This document shows positions 41,959 through 51,114 of a DNA stretch of 64,000 nucleotides, piece after piece (position 1 is the first letter of the stretch; each line of letters begins with the position of its first letter). Position numbers and translations under genes: made by a program. The DNA comes from Luteococcus sp038433155. GTDB taxonomy: Bacteria; Actinomycetota; Actinomycetes; Propionibacteriales; Propionibacteriaceae. The notes beneath the pieces were generated by a model. The model made no database searches, was not told where the DNA came from, and saw nothing but the letters and a program-made list of their open reading frames with translations. The stretch lies in contig NZ_JBCDMW010000013.1 in NCBI RefSeq assembly GCF_038433155.1, forward strand, positions 62,001-126,000. The letters run 5' to 3'.

Positions 41959-43557
41959 TCAGGCGAGCGCGACGATGTCGCGGTAGTCCTGGCTCCACAG
42001 GTCCTCATCGCCATCGGGCAGCAGCAGCACCCGGTCCGGGTCCAGCGCGTCGACGGCGCCCGCGTCGTGCGTGACCAGGATGATCGCGCCGGTGTAGGTG
42101 CTGATTGCCGCCAGCACCTCCTCCCGGCTGGCCGGGTCCAGGTTGTTGGTGGGCTCGTCCAGCAGCAGCACATTGGCGGAGCTGACCACCAGCATCGCCA
42201 ACGCCAGGCGGGTCTTCTCGCCGCCGGACAGCACCCGCGCCGGCTTCTCAACGTCGTCGCCGGTGAACAGGAAGGAACCCAGCACCTTGCGGCATTCGGT
42301 GGCATTCATGGTCGGCGCGCTGGCCACCATGTTGTCCAGAACGCTGGCGGACAGGTCGATCAGGTCGTGCTCCTGCGCGAAGTAGCCGATCTTGAGGCCA
42401 TGCCCGGGGATCAGCCGGCCGGTGTCGGACTCCTCCACGCCGGCCAGGATCCGCAGCATGGTGGTCTTGCCCGCACCGTTCAGACCCAGAATCACCACCT
42501 TGGAGCCCTTGTCGATCGCAAGATCAACACCGGTGAAGACCTCCAGCGAACCATAGGACTTGCTCAGCCCCTCGGCCATCAGCGGCACCTTGCCGACGGG
42601 CGCCGGCTCCGGGAAACGGATCCGGGCCACCTTGTCGGCCTCACGCTCGGCCTCCAGGCCGCCCAGCATCCGCTCTGCACGGCGCTGCATGTTGTGGGCG
42701 GCGGCGGCCTTGGTCGCCTTTGCCCCCAGCTTGTCGGCCTGCTGCAGCAACTGGGCAGCCTTCTTCTCCGCATTGGCACGCTCCCGCCGACGACGCTTCT
42801 CGTCGGTCTCGCGCTGCTTGAGGTAGAGCTTCCAACCCATGGAGTAGAGGTCCATCTCCGCGCGGTTGGCGTCCAGGTGGAAGACCTTGTTGACCGTGGC
42901 ATCCAGCAGACCGGTGTCGTGGCTGATCATCATCAGCGCCCCGGGATAGGTCTTGAGGAAGTCCCGCAACCAGGCAATCGAGTCGGCGTCCAGGTGGTTG
43001 GTTGGCTCGTCCAGCAGCAGGGTGTCGGCGCCGGAGAACAGGATCCGGGCCAACTCGATCCGGCGGCGCTGGCCACCGGAGAGGTTCTGCAGCGGTTCGG
43101 CCAGCACCCGGTCCGGCAGGCTGAGGTTGGCGGCAATCCGGTGCGCCTCGCTCTCGGCGCCGTAGCCACCGGCGGCGATGAACTGCGCTTCGGCCTTGCT
43201 GTAGGCGCTCATCGCAGCCTCCCGCTCGGCGCCCTTGGCGGTGCTCATCTGCTCTTCCAGATCCCGCATCTTGACGATCACCCGGTCCAGTCCGCGGGCG
43301 GAGAGGATCCGGTCCCGGGCCAGCACGTGCAGGTCGCCGTCGCGCGGATCCTGCGGCAGGTAGCCCAGCTGCCCGCTACGGGTCACCTCGCCCCCAGCGG
43401 GCATCCCTTCCCCAGCGAGGATCCGGGTGAGCGTCGTCTTCCCGGCGCCATTGCGGCCCACCAGGCCGATCCGGTCACCGGGGATCACCTGGAAGGAGAT
43501 GGGAGACAACAACAGGCGGGCACCGGCCCGCACCTCAAGATCCTTGACCTGCAGCAC
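41959..43557 (-). CDS. ABC-F ribosome-associated ATPase
   Basis: 532 residues from a GTG with GGGAG upstream. Two ATPase domains have Walker A GRNGAGKTT and GLNGAGKTT, signatures NLSGGQRRRIELARIL and VLSGGEKTRLALAMLV. The inter-domain linker (~240-320) is basic and helical, and there are no membrane helices, as in ABC-F proteins that act at the ribosomal E site. It resembles the Uup/EttA-like housekeeping branch more than a drug-specific one. The leader contains a hairpin. Confidence 0.9.
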   Translation of the reverse strand: MLQVKDLEVRAGARLLLSPISFQVIPGDRIGLVGRNGAGKTTLTRILAGEGMPAGGEVTRSGQLGYLPQDPRDGDLHVLARDRILSARGLDRVIVKMRDLEEQMSTAKGAEREAAMSAYSKAEAQFIAAGGYGAESEAHRIAANLSLPDRVLAEPLQNLSGGQRRRIELARILFSGADTLLLDEPTNHLDADSIAWLRDFLKTYPGALMMISHDTGLLDATVNKVFHLDANRAEMDLYSMGWKLYLKQRETDEKRRRRERANAEKKAAQLLQQADKLGAKATKAAAAHNMQRRAERMLGGLEAEREADKVARIRFPEPAPVGKVPLMAEGLSKSYGSLEVFTGVDLAIDKGSKVVILGLNGAGKTTMLRILAGVEESDTGRLIPGHGLKIGYFAQEHDLIDLSASVLDNMVASAPTMNATECRKVLGSFLFTGDDVEKPARVLSGGEKTRLALAMLVVSSANVLLLDEPTNNLDPASREEVLAAISTYTGAIILVTHDAGAVDALDPDRVLLLPDGDEDLWSQDYRDIVALA

Positions 43558-43596
43558 CCGGTGATTCTCCCAGTTGCGCCCCCGCAAGTCGAAAGC

Positions 43597-43623
43597 GCGG
43601 CCAGCTGGCACTCAGCTGGCCGC
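43597..43623 (-). promoter_or_regulatory. Hairpin in the ABC-F leader
   Basis: GCGGCCAGCT (43597-43606) pairs perfectly with AGCTGGCCGC (43614-43623) around a 7-nt loop, 40-66 nt before the ABC-F start. Antibiotic-responsive ABC-F genes often have attenuator leaders, but no leader peptide is visible here. Confidence 0.4.
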
Positions 43624-43658
43624 TTCCCGGGCACCACGGCCGCAGGCGCTGCCCAAGA

Positions 43659-43724
43659 TGGCAATCTTTTGCCAATTGGAACGTGCAAGAGAATTTCTGT
43701 GTCAGCTGGGCTGCCAACTTTGGC
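43659..43724. promoter_or_regulatory. Cluster of TGGCAA/TTGCCA inverted repeats
   Basis: TGGCAA-N4-TTGCCA (43659-43674), CCAATTGG (43672-43679) and GCCAA-CT-TTGGC (43713-43724) share the core TTGCCAA. They fill the space between the divergent ABC-F and ThpR genes and look like an operator array. No regulator gene is adjacent. Confidence 0.4.
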
Positions 43725-43762
43725 GGCAATGCCGGCCCAACCGGGTGTGGCAGGGTGGGGAC

Positions 43763-44362
43763 ATGTCGAGGGATCCCAGCCATCGGTTGTTCACCGCAGT
43801 CCTGCCGCCGCGGGAGATCATTGCGCAACTCGACGACGCCCTGGAGCTCCCCCGCAGCCTCAGCGGCCCGGCGGTGCGCTGGAGCCCGCTGGAGAACTGG
43901 CATGTCACGCTGCTGTTCACCCCGACGGTCGCCGAGCACGCGCTCGATGACTATGCCGCCGCCCTGGCCGGTGTGGCCGCCCAGGCCGCGCCCTTCCCGT
44001 TGGCCGTCCGTGGTGGCGGGGCCTTCCCCCGGCTGGCTGCGGCCCGGCACCTGATTGCCTTGCTGGATGACCCCGGCGAAGGACTGCCCGCCCTGGCCGT
44101 GGGATGCCGACGAGTGGCCGGCCCGCTGGGGATCGGCTTCGAGCACCGCCCCTACCAGCCGCACCTCACCTTGGCCCGGCTGGACCGCCCCGCTGACCAG
44201 AGCACCAACGAACCCTGGCTTGCCCGGCTCCACACCAGCGGCTGGCGGGCGGATCGGCTGGCGCTGGTGGAATCAGTGCAGGGGCCCCGCAATCACAGCC
44301 AGTACACGGTGGTGGAGAGCTGGCCGCTCACCGGCCGCCCCCAGCAGCGGCCCGCCGGGTGA
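43763..44362 (+). CDS. thpR: RNA 2',3'-cyclic phosphodiesterase (LigT/ThpR family)
   Basis: 199 residues from the ATG at 43763. The two HxT motifs of the 2H phosphoesterase family are NWHVTLLF and QPHLTLARL, separated by about 90 residues as usual. FTAVLPP at the start and SQYTVVESWPL at the end complete the family pattern. It hydrolyses 2',3'-cyclic RNA ends to 2'-phosphates. It is divergent from ABC-F. Confidence 0.9.
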   Translation: MSRDPSHRLFTAVLPPREIIAQLDDALELPRSLSGPAVRWSPLENWHVTLLFTPTVAEHALDDYAAALAGVAAQAAPFPLAVRGGGAFPRLAAARHLIALLDDPGEGLPALAVGCRRVAGPLGIGFEHRPYQPHLTLARLDRPADQSTNEPWLARLHTSGWRADRLALVESVQGPRNHSQYTVVESWPLTGRPQQRPAG

Positions 44363-44398
44363 CCGGCGGTCAGTAGCTGGCACCGCCCCCGAAAAGCG

Positions 44399-44435
44399 GC
44401 GATCGCCGGCACCCCGCGAGGGCACCGGCGATCGC
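44399..44435. terminator. Hairpin between ThpR and the sugar-binding protein gene
   Basis: GCGATCGCCGG (44399-44409) pairs perfectly with CCGGCGATCGC (44425-44435). It lies between two converging genes and likely ends both transcripts. Confidence 0.65.
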
Positions 44436-44467
44436 GCAGATCAGGTGAAGACCAGATCGGGCCTGGC

Positions 44468-45577
44468 TCAGCCCAGCAGCTTCAGGCGGGCCGGGTCATC
44501 CTTGAAGGCTTCCTTGGCATTCTCCTTGGTGACCACCACCGGGTCCAGGGCGTAGATCGGCACCTCGACCTTGCCGTTGTTGGCCTTCTCCGACGGGTCG
44601 GGCAGCTTCTCACCCTTCTGCATCGCCTTGATCAGCTCCACGGTCTTGCCCACCAGCAGCTTGGTGGGCTTCGCCACGGTGGACCACTGCTCACCCTTCC
44701 AGACGGAGACCACCGACTCGTTCTCGGCATCCAGGCCGTCGACGACCGGAACCTCCTGGCCGGCCTGCTTGCAGGCGGTCATGATGGCGCGGGCGATGCC
44801 GTCATTCGGAGACAGCACGCCATGAACCTTCTTGCCCTGGTAGAAGCCCGAAAGCAGGGAGTCCATCCGGGTCTGGGCCTTGTTGTTGTCCCAGTCCGGG
44901 GTGGCGCACTGCTCGAAGGTCTTCTGTCCGGACAGGATCTTGAGGGTGCCGTCGTCGATCTTGGGCTGCAGCACCTTCATGGCGCCCTTGAAGAAGTTGG
45001 GGGCATTCGGATCGGTGGGGCCGCCGCCGAAGAGCTCGATGTTGTAGGGGCCCTCGCCCTTGCGGGCCTTCAGGCCATCCAGCAGGGACTGGCCCTGCAG
45101 CTCGCCGGTGCGCACCGAGCCGAACTGGGTGACGGCGTCGACGGCGTCGGTGTTCTCGATCAGGCGGTCGTAGCCAATCACCTTGATCCCGGCACTCTTG
45201 GCCTGGCCCAGCACATCGCCGAGCTGCTTGCCGTCGACCGGCCCGACGACGATCACCTTGCAACCCTGCTGGATCATGGCGCTGATCTGCTGCTGCTGGT
45301 TGGTGGCCTTGTTCTCGGCCGACTGGACGACGGCGGTCATGCCGGCCTCCTTGAGCTGGGAGGTGAACATGTCCTGCGCCTCCTTCCAGTTCTGGGTACC
45401 GAGCCAAGGCAGCGAGATGCCGATCTTCGCGTCGGCGGCGAAACCGGCACCACCCTCGGCGGCCGAGGAGCTGGACGAGGAGGAGCCGCCTCGGCTGGAG
45501 CCGCCACAGGCGCTGAGGCTGGCAGCGGCGGCGAGCCCGGCAACACTGCCGAGGAGCGACCTACGAGTGACCTGCAT
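44468..45577 (-). CDS. Sugar ABC transporter substrate-binding lipoprotein (XylF/ChvE type)
   Basis: 369 residues from the ATG at 45575-45577, with AAAGGAATCC upstream. A lipoprotein signal ends in LSACGG. A Ser-rich linker follows, then a periplasmic-binding fold of the Peripla_BP_4 type (IGISLPWLGTQNWKEAQDMF, VVGPVDGKQLGDVL, VIGYDRLIENTDAVD, GVLSPNDGIARAIM). IGYDRLI is common to xylose/glucose binders. It is the last gene of the operon with the permease and two-domain ATPase upstream. Confidence 0.92.
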   Translation of the reverse strand: MQVTRRSLLGSVAGLAAAASLSACGGSSRGGSSSSSSSAAEGGAGFAADAKIGISLPWLGTQNWKEAQDMFTSQLKEAGMTAVVQSAENKATNQQQQISAMIQQGCKVIVVGPVDGKQLGDVLGQAKSAGIKVIGYDRLIENTDAVDAVTQFGSVRTGELQGQSLLDGLKARKGEGPYNIELFGGGPTDPNAPNFFKGAMKVLQPKIDDGTLKILSGQKTFEQCATPDWDNNKAQTRMDSLLSGFYQGKKVHGVLSPNDGIARAIMTACKQAGQEVPVVDGLDAENESVVSVWKGEQWSTVAKPTKLLVGKTVELIKAMQKGEKLPDPSEKANNGKVEVPIYALDPVVVTKENAKEAFKDDPARLKLLG

Positions 45578-45649
45578 GGGGATTCCTTTCAATGGACCGG
45601 TGCGGAGTCTCCGCCCGGGTACTGCCGTGGGTGTGGGTTCGGGTCCGGC

Positions 45650-46969
45650 TCAGAGGCCGGGGGTTCCGGGCATCGTGTCGCCAGCGGAGACGGCGGGGCC
45701 GGCGTCCCCGGGGGTCTCGCTGGCAGCGGCTGCCGCGGCCACGGCGGCGGGCTCCCCCGCCTTGGGCTTGCTGCCCCCGGTGAGACGGCCGATGATCGAC
45801 GGCCGGCCCTGGGTCTTGTTCCACACGTCGAAGGCGACGGCAGCCAGCAGCACCAGACCCTTGATCACCTGCGTCTGCCCGGAACCGACGCCCATCAAGG
45901 TCAGGCCGGAGTTGAGCACCGCCATCACGAGGCCACCGATCATGGCGCCCATCACGGTGCCGATGCCGCCGCTGACCGCGGCACCACCGATGAAGACGGC
46001 GGCGATGGCGTCGAGCTCCCAGCCGTTGCCATCATTGGCGCCGGCGGCGCTGGCCCGGCCGATGAACAGGATGCCGGCCAGAGCCGCGAGGAAGCTCATG
46101 TTGAGCATGGTGAGGAAGTAGGTGCGTTTGACGTTGACCCCGCTCAGCGCGGCGGCGGCCTTGTTGCCACCCACCGCATAGACGTGCCGGCCGAAACGGG
46201 TGCGCTCAGTCATGAAGTAGTAGACGATCACCAGGAAGAGCAGGATGACGCCGGGCACTGGGAAGGACGTACCGGGGCGCCCCGAGCCGAACAGCCAGGT
46301 GACATAGCCGATGACCACCGCGAGCAGGACGATCCGAGTGATGGTGGCCCACATCGGTGCCTCGACGCCGCGCTTGAGGCTCTGGCGACGGCCATTGAGC
46401 TGGCTCCAGGCGACGAAGGCGACCCCCAGCAGACCGAGCAGCAGGGTCGAGTTGTTCATCCCGGTGAAGGCGGGGCCCCATTCGGGCAGATAGCCCGCAC
46501 CGAACTTGGCCAGCTCGGGGGGCGCGGCCAGGGAGATCGAGTTGGACAGCCAGATCAGGGCGCCGCGGAAGATCATCATGCCGGCCAGGGTGGTGATGAA
46601 GCCGGGGATCCCAACCCGCGCCAACCAGAAGCCGTGCCAGGCACCGATGGCGGCACCCAACGCGATGCCCATGATCACCGCGAGCACCCAGTTGAGGCCA
46701 TGACTGGCCACCAGCCAGCACACGAAGTAGCCGACGAAGCCCGCGACCGACCCCACCGAGAGGTCGATCTGACCGATCACGATCACCATCAACATGCCCA
46801 GCGCCATGATCAGCACATAGGCATTGCCGGTGATCAGGCTCTGCGCATTGGCCGGGGTGAGCATGCGCCCGCCGGTCTCGAGGTGGAATCCAACGGCCAG
46901 GATGACCAGGACTGCGATCATCGTGTACTGCTGGAGATTGCTGCCAAGGACTTGCTTGATCGCCTTCAT
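45650..46969 (-). CDS. Sugar ABC transporter permease (XylH/GguB type)
   Basis: 439 residues with at least ten membrane helices. ALGMLMVIVIGQIDLSVGSVAGF and IMIFRGALIWLSNS-like segments are family hallmarks, with the C-terminal FIGGAAVSGGIGTVMGAMIGGLVMAVL. A Pro/Ala/Ala-rich tail follows the last helix. It forms the channel for the binding protein and the two-domain ATPase. Confidence 0.92.
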   Translation of the reverse strand: MKAIKQVLGSNLQQYTMIAVLVILAVGFHLETGGRMLTPANAQSLITGNAYVLIMALGMLMVIVIGQIDLSVGSVAGFVGYFVCWLVASHGLNWVLAVIMGIALGAAIGAWHGFWLARVGIPGFITTLAGMMIFRGALIWLSNSISLAAPPELAKFGAGYLPEWGPAFTGMNNSTLLLGLLGVAFVAWSQLNGRRQSLKRGVEAPMWATITRIVLLAVVIGYVTWLFGSGRPGTSFPVPGVILLFLVIVYYFMTERTRFGRHVYAVGGNKAAAALSGVNVKRTYFLTMLNMSFLAALAGILFIGRASAAGANDGNGWELDAIAAVFIGGAAVSGGIGTVMGAMIGGLVMAVLNSGLTLMGVGSGQTQVIKGLVLLAAVAFDVWNKTQGRPSIIGRLTGGSKPKAGEPAAVAAAAAASETPGDAGPAVSAGDTMPGTPGL

Positions 46970-46986
46970 GGGTCTTCCCGTACCTG

Positions 46987-48564
46987 TCAGTTGAGCGCCG
47001 GCTCGGCCGGCTGGGTCTGGGTGGGCTGCACCGACGTGGTGGTCATCCGGCGCATGAGGTCTTCCTGGTCGGTACCCGCCGCGGGCAGGCAGCCGGTGAT
47101 CCGCCCCTCACAGATGGTGTAGATCCGATCGCTCACGCCGAGCAGTTCGGGCAGTTCCGAGGAGATCATGATGACCGCCTTGCCCTCGTCGGCGAGCTTG
47201 TGGATCAGCTTGTAGATCTCGTACTTGGCACCGACGTCGATGCCGCGGGTGGGCTCATCCAGGATCAGCACCTTGGGTTCGGGGTACATCCACTTGGCCA
47301 GCACCACCTTCTGCTGGTTGCCGCCCGACAGCGTCGCCACCCCGATGTCGGTGGAGGGAGACTTGATCCGCAGCTCGTCGCGGAATCGATTGCTGACCTC
47401 CTTCTCCTTGCCGAGATCCAGCAGGAAGCCCTTGAGGATCGCCTTGAGATTGGCGGCGGTGATGGTGGTCTTGATCGAGTCCAGCAGGTTCATCCCCAGG
47501 GTCTTGCGGTCCTCGGTGACGTAGGCGATACCCAGGTCAATCGCCTGCTGCACGGTCTTCGGATTGACCTGCTTGCCCTCCAGGAAGACCTGGCCACCGC
47601 GGTAGATGCCGTAGCTGCGGCCAAACAGGGAGCGGGCCAGCTCGGTGCGTCCCGCGCCCATCAGGCCGGCGAAACCGACCACCTCTCCCGCCCGAACGTC
47701 GAAGCTGGATCCCTTGGCCACCAGACGCCCCGGGATCTCCGGATGTTCCACCGTCCAGTCCTTCACCTCGAACAGCACCTCGCCGGGGTGCGACTCGTGG
47801 TCGGGGTAGCGGTTCTCGATCGAGCGACCCACCATCGCCTTGATGATCCGGTCCTCGTCCACCTGGCCGGCCACCACGTCATAGGTCTCGACGGTCTTCC
47901 CGTCGCGGATCACGGTGACGGCGTCGCTGATGGCCGCAATCTCGTTGAGTTTGTGGCTGATCATGATCTGGGTGATGCCCTTGGCCTTGAGGCCCCGCAT
48001 CAGGTCCAACAGGTTGGCGGAGTCGTCCTCGTTCAGGGCGCTGGTGGGCTCATCCAGGATCAGCAGCTTGACGTCCTTGCTGAGCGCCTTGGCAATCTCG
48101 ACCAGCTGCTGTTGCCCCACCCCAAGACTCTTGATCTTGGTGTCCGGGCTGATCTCCAGCCCGACGCGCGCCAGCAGGTCCATGGCGCGGGTACGTGCCT
48201 GGTTCCAGTCGATCAGGCCATGGGCGGTGAGCTCATCGCCCAGGAAGATGTTCTCGGCCACGCTGAGCTCCGGGATCAGGGCGAGTTCCTGGTGGATGAT
48301 CACGATGCCCTCGCGCTCGGAGTCCTTGATGGTGCCGAAGCTCACCTCCTTGCCGTCGAACAGGATCTGGCCGTCGTAGGTTCCGTGCGGATGAACTCCG
48401 GAGAGCACCTTCATCAGGGTGGACTTGCCGGCGCCGTTCTCCCCGCAGATGGAGTGGATGTCCCCGCGGCGCACCCGCATGGTCACCCCGTCGAGCGCGC
48501 GCACACCGGGAAAGGTCTTGGTGATGTCGCGCATTTCGAGGATGACGTGGGATTCGTCGGCCAT
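46987..48564 (-). CDS. Sugar ABC transporter ATPase, two domains (XylG/GguA type)
   Basis: 525 residues from an ATG preceded by AAAGGAGA. The first domain has GENGAGKST and SLGVGQQQLVEIAKALS. The second has GLMGAGRTELARS and LSGGNQQKVVLAKWM with Walker B VLILDEPTRGIDVGAK. This layout is that of RbsA/XylG/MglA importers. It is the first gene of the operon, transcribed away from the ROK repressor. Confidence 0.93.
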   Translation of the reverse strand: MADESHVILEMRDITKTFPGVRALDGVTMRVRRGDIHSICGENGAGKSTLMKVLSGVHPHGTYDGQILFDGKEVSFGTIKDSEREGIVIIHQELALIPELSVAENIFLGDELTAHGLIDWNQARTRAMDLLARVGLEISPDTKIKSLGVGQQQLVEIAKALSKDVKLLILDEPTSALNEDDSANLLDLMRGLKAKGITQIMISHKLNEIAAISDAVTVIRDGKTVETYDVVAGQVDEDRIIKAMVGRSIENRYPDHESHPGEVLFEVKDWTVEHPEIPGRLVAKGSSFDVRAGEVVGFAGLMGAGRTELARSLFGRSYGIYRGGQVFLEGKQVNPKTVQQAIDLGIAYVTEDRKTLGMNLLDSIKTTITAANLKAILKGFLLDLGKEKEVSNRFRDELRIKSPSTDIGVATLSGGNQQKVVLAKWMYPEPKVLILDEPTRGIDVGAKYEIYKLIHKLADEGKAVIMISSELPELLGVSDRIYTICEGRITGCLPAAGTDQEDLMRRMTTTSVQPTQTQPAEPALN

Positions 48565-48620
48565 CGCTTGTCTCCTTTGACTCGCACCGGCGAGCGCCAG
48601 CGCACGTCGGGATGAACACA

Positions 48621-48662
48621 AGGTAAAGCCGCCGCGGGCTTGCCGTCAAGACTTGAATTCAA
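48621..48662 (-). promoter_or_regulatory. Sugar operon promoter with palindrome upstream
   Basis: On the minus strand TTGACG (48644-48649) and TTACCT (48621-48626) are 17 bp apart, about 50 bp before the ATPase gene. The palindrome TTGAATTCAA (48653-48662) touches the -35 side and is a candidate site for the divergent ROK repressor. The rest of the 214-bp gap shows nothing firm. Confidence 0.4.
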
Positions 48663-48778
48663 TTCCGGGCGATTCTCCTCCAATCACCCCACGTGACCAG
48701 CTCTTGACTTTTGGAGGTGAACGGAAGCAAGGTCTCACATAGGATTCCTCAACCCGATGCAACAGGAGGTGGTGGGCC

Positions 48779-49915
48779 GTGGGCTCCCCCGGTTCGCAGA
48801 CCTCCCTGCGCGAGGCCAATGCCAACCGGATCCTGGACTCGGTGCGCACCTTCGGCGCCATCACCCAGGTAGAACTGGCCGCCGACACCGGGCTGTCCGC
48901 CGCGACGGTGTCCAACATCGTCAAGCAGTTGGAGGCCGACGGCCGGGTGGTGACCAGTGCCACCACCCGGTCCGGGCGACGGGCGCAGCAGGTGAGCCTG
49001 GCGGCCACTTCCACCCTGACCTTCGGGGTGCACATCGGGCCCCGCTCACTGGACGTCTACCTGGCCGACGCGTCGCACACCGTGCAGCACGCGCGGCACC
49101 TTCCGCTGCCGCACGATCACCGCTATGACACGACCCTGGACCGGGTGGCCCTGTTGGTGGGCGAGGCCGCCGACCAGGTGGGCGCGAGCCTGGATGAGGT
49201 GACGGACGTGGGGGTAGCGCTGCCCGCCGACCTGTCCCCCGTCGTACCCGGCCGCTCCCTGCAGGGCTGGGAGGACGTGGACGTGGCCGAGACCCTGTCC
49301 CGACGGCTGAACCGTCCGGTGCTGCTGGAGCGCCAGGCCGACGCGGCGGCGGTGGCCGAGTACCGCTTCGGTGCCCTGCGTGGCGCCGCGGTGGCGCTGC
49401 ACGTGCGGGCCGGGGAGAGCGTCGAGGCCTGCCTGTTGCTGGACGGCCAGCCGCACCGCGGCCGGTCGGCGTCGGTGGGGGCCCTGGGCCATGTCCAGGT
49501 GGACGCCGGCGGGGCGATCTGCCGCTGCGGCGCCCGGGGCTGCCTGAGCACGGTGGTCTCCCCGGCCGCGATGGCCGACCGGCTGCGGCTCAGCCACGGG
49601 CCACTGGGGCTGCGCCAGATCATCCAGGCCGCCAATCGGGGCGATGCCGGGTGCCGGCATGTCCTGGTGGACAGCGCCCGCGTGCTGGGTCAGGTGATCG
49701 CCAACACCGCAACCATGCTGGGGCCAGACCGGATCCTGCTGGGTGGCGAGTTGGCCGAGGTGGGTGACCTGCTGCTCGATCCGGTGCGGGAGGCGCTGCG
49801 CTCCCGCCCCTTGCTGGGCGAGGCCGACGAATTGTTGGTGTCCCCCGAGCTGGGGCGCGGGGCCGAGGCGATGGGGGCCGCGGCGCTGGCCCAGGAAGGA
49901 GCCGGCCGTGAGTGA
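48779..49915 (+). CDS. ROK-family transcriptional repressor (XylR/NagC type)
   Basis: 378 residues from a GTG with AGGAGGT eight bases upstream. The N-terminal HTH is FGAITQVELAADTGLSAATVSNIVKQL. The ROK half has a weak nucleotide region, a GALGHVQVD segment and the zinc knuckle CRCGARGCLSTVV. The two Asp-rich kinase residues look degraded, as in pure repressors. It likely controls the divergent sugar operon in response to the imported sugar. Its end overlaps the ATPase gene by 8 bp. Confidence 0.9.
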   Translation: MGSPGSQTSLREANANRILDSVRTFGAITQVELAADTGLSAATVSNIVKQLEADGRVVTSATTRSGRRAQQVSLAATSTLTFGVHIGPRSLDVYLADASHTVQHARHLPLPHDHRYDTTLDRVALLVGEAADQVGASLDEVTDVGVALPADLSPVVPGRSLQGWEDVDVAETLSRRLNRPVLLERQADAAAVAEYRFGALRGAAVALHVRAGESVEACLLLDGQPHRGRSASVGALGHVQVDAGGAICRCGARGCLSTVVSPAAMADRLRLSHGPLGLRQIIQAANRGDAGCRHVLVDSARVLGQVIANTATMLGPDRILLGGELAEVGDLLLDPVREALRSRPLLGEADELLVSPELGRGAEAMGAAALAQEGAGRE

Positions 49916-50657
49916 GCCTCTGCTGGAGTTGCGCGGGGTCGGGATGACCTTCGGTGGGGTGCAGGCCGCCGTCGACGTGGACCTGACGGTGCACCGCGGG
50001 GAGGTCGTCGCCCTGGTGGGCGACAATGCCGCGGGCAAGTCCACCATCGCGCGGATCATCGGCGGCGTGCAGCAGCCCACCTCCGGCCAGATCCTGTTGG
50101 ACGGACGGCCGGTGTCCATTGCCTCGCCCCGCGCCGCAACGCTGCTGGGGATCGCCTCGGTCTTCCAGGAGTCATCGCTGGTGGACAACCTGGACGTCGT
50201 CGGCAATGTCTTCCTGGGGCAGGAGCTGCGCACCCGGCTGGGGCTGCTGGACCATGCCCGGATGCGGGCCCAGGCCCGTCATCATCTGGGCACGGTCAAC
50301 GCGCGCATCCCGGACACCCGGGTCGCCCTGCGCCAGCTCTCCGCTGGTCAACGCCAGTGCGTGGCCATCGCCCGCACCCTGGTCAGCAATCCCTCGCTGG
50401 TGGTGCTGGACGAACCCACCGCCTCCCTCTCCGTGGGGCAGACAGCCGAGGTGTTGGGTTACGTGGACGAACTGCGCAGTCAGGGGCTCGGCGTGATCCT
50501 GATCAGCCACAACCTCACGGACATCCGGGCGGTGGCCGACCGGATCGAGGTGCTGCGCCACGGCCGCAACAACGGCAGCTTCCGGGCCGACCAGGCCAGC
50601 TATGAACAGGTGCTGGCGGCCATCACCGGCGCCACCCACCTGCCCAAGCCGGCCTGA
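49908..50657 (+). CDS. Single-domain sugar ABC ATPase
   Basis: 249 residues from a GTG inside the end of the ROK gene, with GGAAGGAG before it. Walker A is GDNAAGKST, the signature QLSAGQRQCVAIARTL, Walker B VVLDEPTASLS, and the H-loop LISHNLTD. This is the single-domain FrcA type of the sugar importer family. No second permease is nearby, so it may serve the divergent permease or one elsewhere. The coupling to ROK argues for sugar control. Confidence 0.9.
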   Translation: MSEPLLELRGVGMTFGGVQAAVDVDLTVHRGEVVALVGDNAAGKSTIARIIGGVQQPTSGQILLDGRPVSIASPRAATLLGIASVFQESSLVDNLDVVGNVFLGQELRTRLGLLDHARMRAQARHHLGTVNARIPDTRVALRQLSAGQRQCVAIARTLVSNPSLVVLDEPTASLSVGQTAEVLGYVDELRSQGLGVILISHNLTDIRAVADRIEVLRHGRNNGSFRADQASYEQVLAAITGATHLPKPA

Positions 50658-50660
50658 CCA

Positions 50661-51113
50661 CTAGACGTTGAACCCGATGCTGCGCAGCTGCTCGCGGCCG
50701 TCGTCGGTGATCATCTCCAGGGACCACGGCGGCAGCCAGACCCAGTTGATGGTGGCGGTCTCCACCAGGCCCTCCAGCGCGGCCTGGGTGTCGTACTCGA
50801 TCCGGTCGGTGAGCGGACAGGTGGGGCTGGTCAGGGTCATGTCGATGGTGGCGTTGTTGCCTTCGTCGACGTGCACGCCGTAGACGAGCCCGAGGTCAAC
50901 CACGTTGACCATCAGCTCGGGGTCGACCACGTCGCGCATGGCCTCCTCGACGTCCTCGATGCTGGCGACGGGCTTGCTGGCCTCGCCTCCCGGCAGCTCG
51001 TCCTTGACCAGGTCGCTGGGGCGCCGGACGGCGGCCCGGTCGGCCGCAGCCTGATCGGCCTCGGCCCGGTCGGCCGCGGCATCCGCGTTCAGCGGGTGAT
51101 TGGGATTGGACAC
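50661..51113 (-). CDS. sufT: Iron-sulfur cluster assembly factor, DUF59/MIP18 type
   Basis: 150 residues. About 45 N-terminal residues are Ala/Asp-rich and disordered. The domain starts ASIEDVEEAMRDVVDPELMVNVVDLGLVYGV and has the reactive cysteine in TLTSPTCPLTDRIE. SufT-type proteins help mature iron-sulfur proteins. It is the last gene of the suf operon, 1 bp after sufU. Confidence 0.9.
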   Translation of the reverse strand: MSNPNHPLNADAAADRAEADQAAADRAAVRRPSDLVKDELPGGEASKPVASIEDVEEAMRDVVDPELMVNVVDLGLVYGVHVDEGNNATIDMTLTSPTCPLTDRIEYDTQAALEGLVETATINWVWLPPWSLEMITDDGREQLRSIGFNV

Positions 51114-51114
51114 C

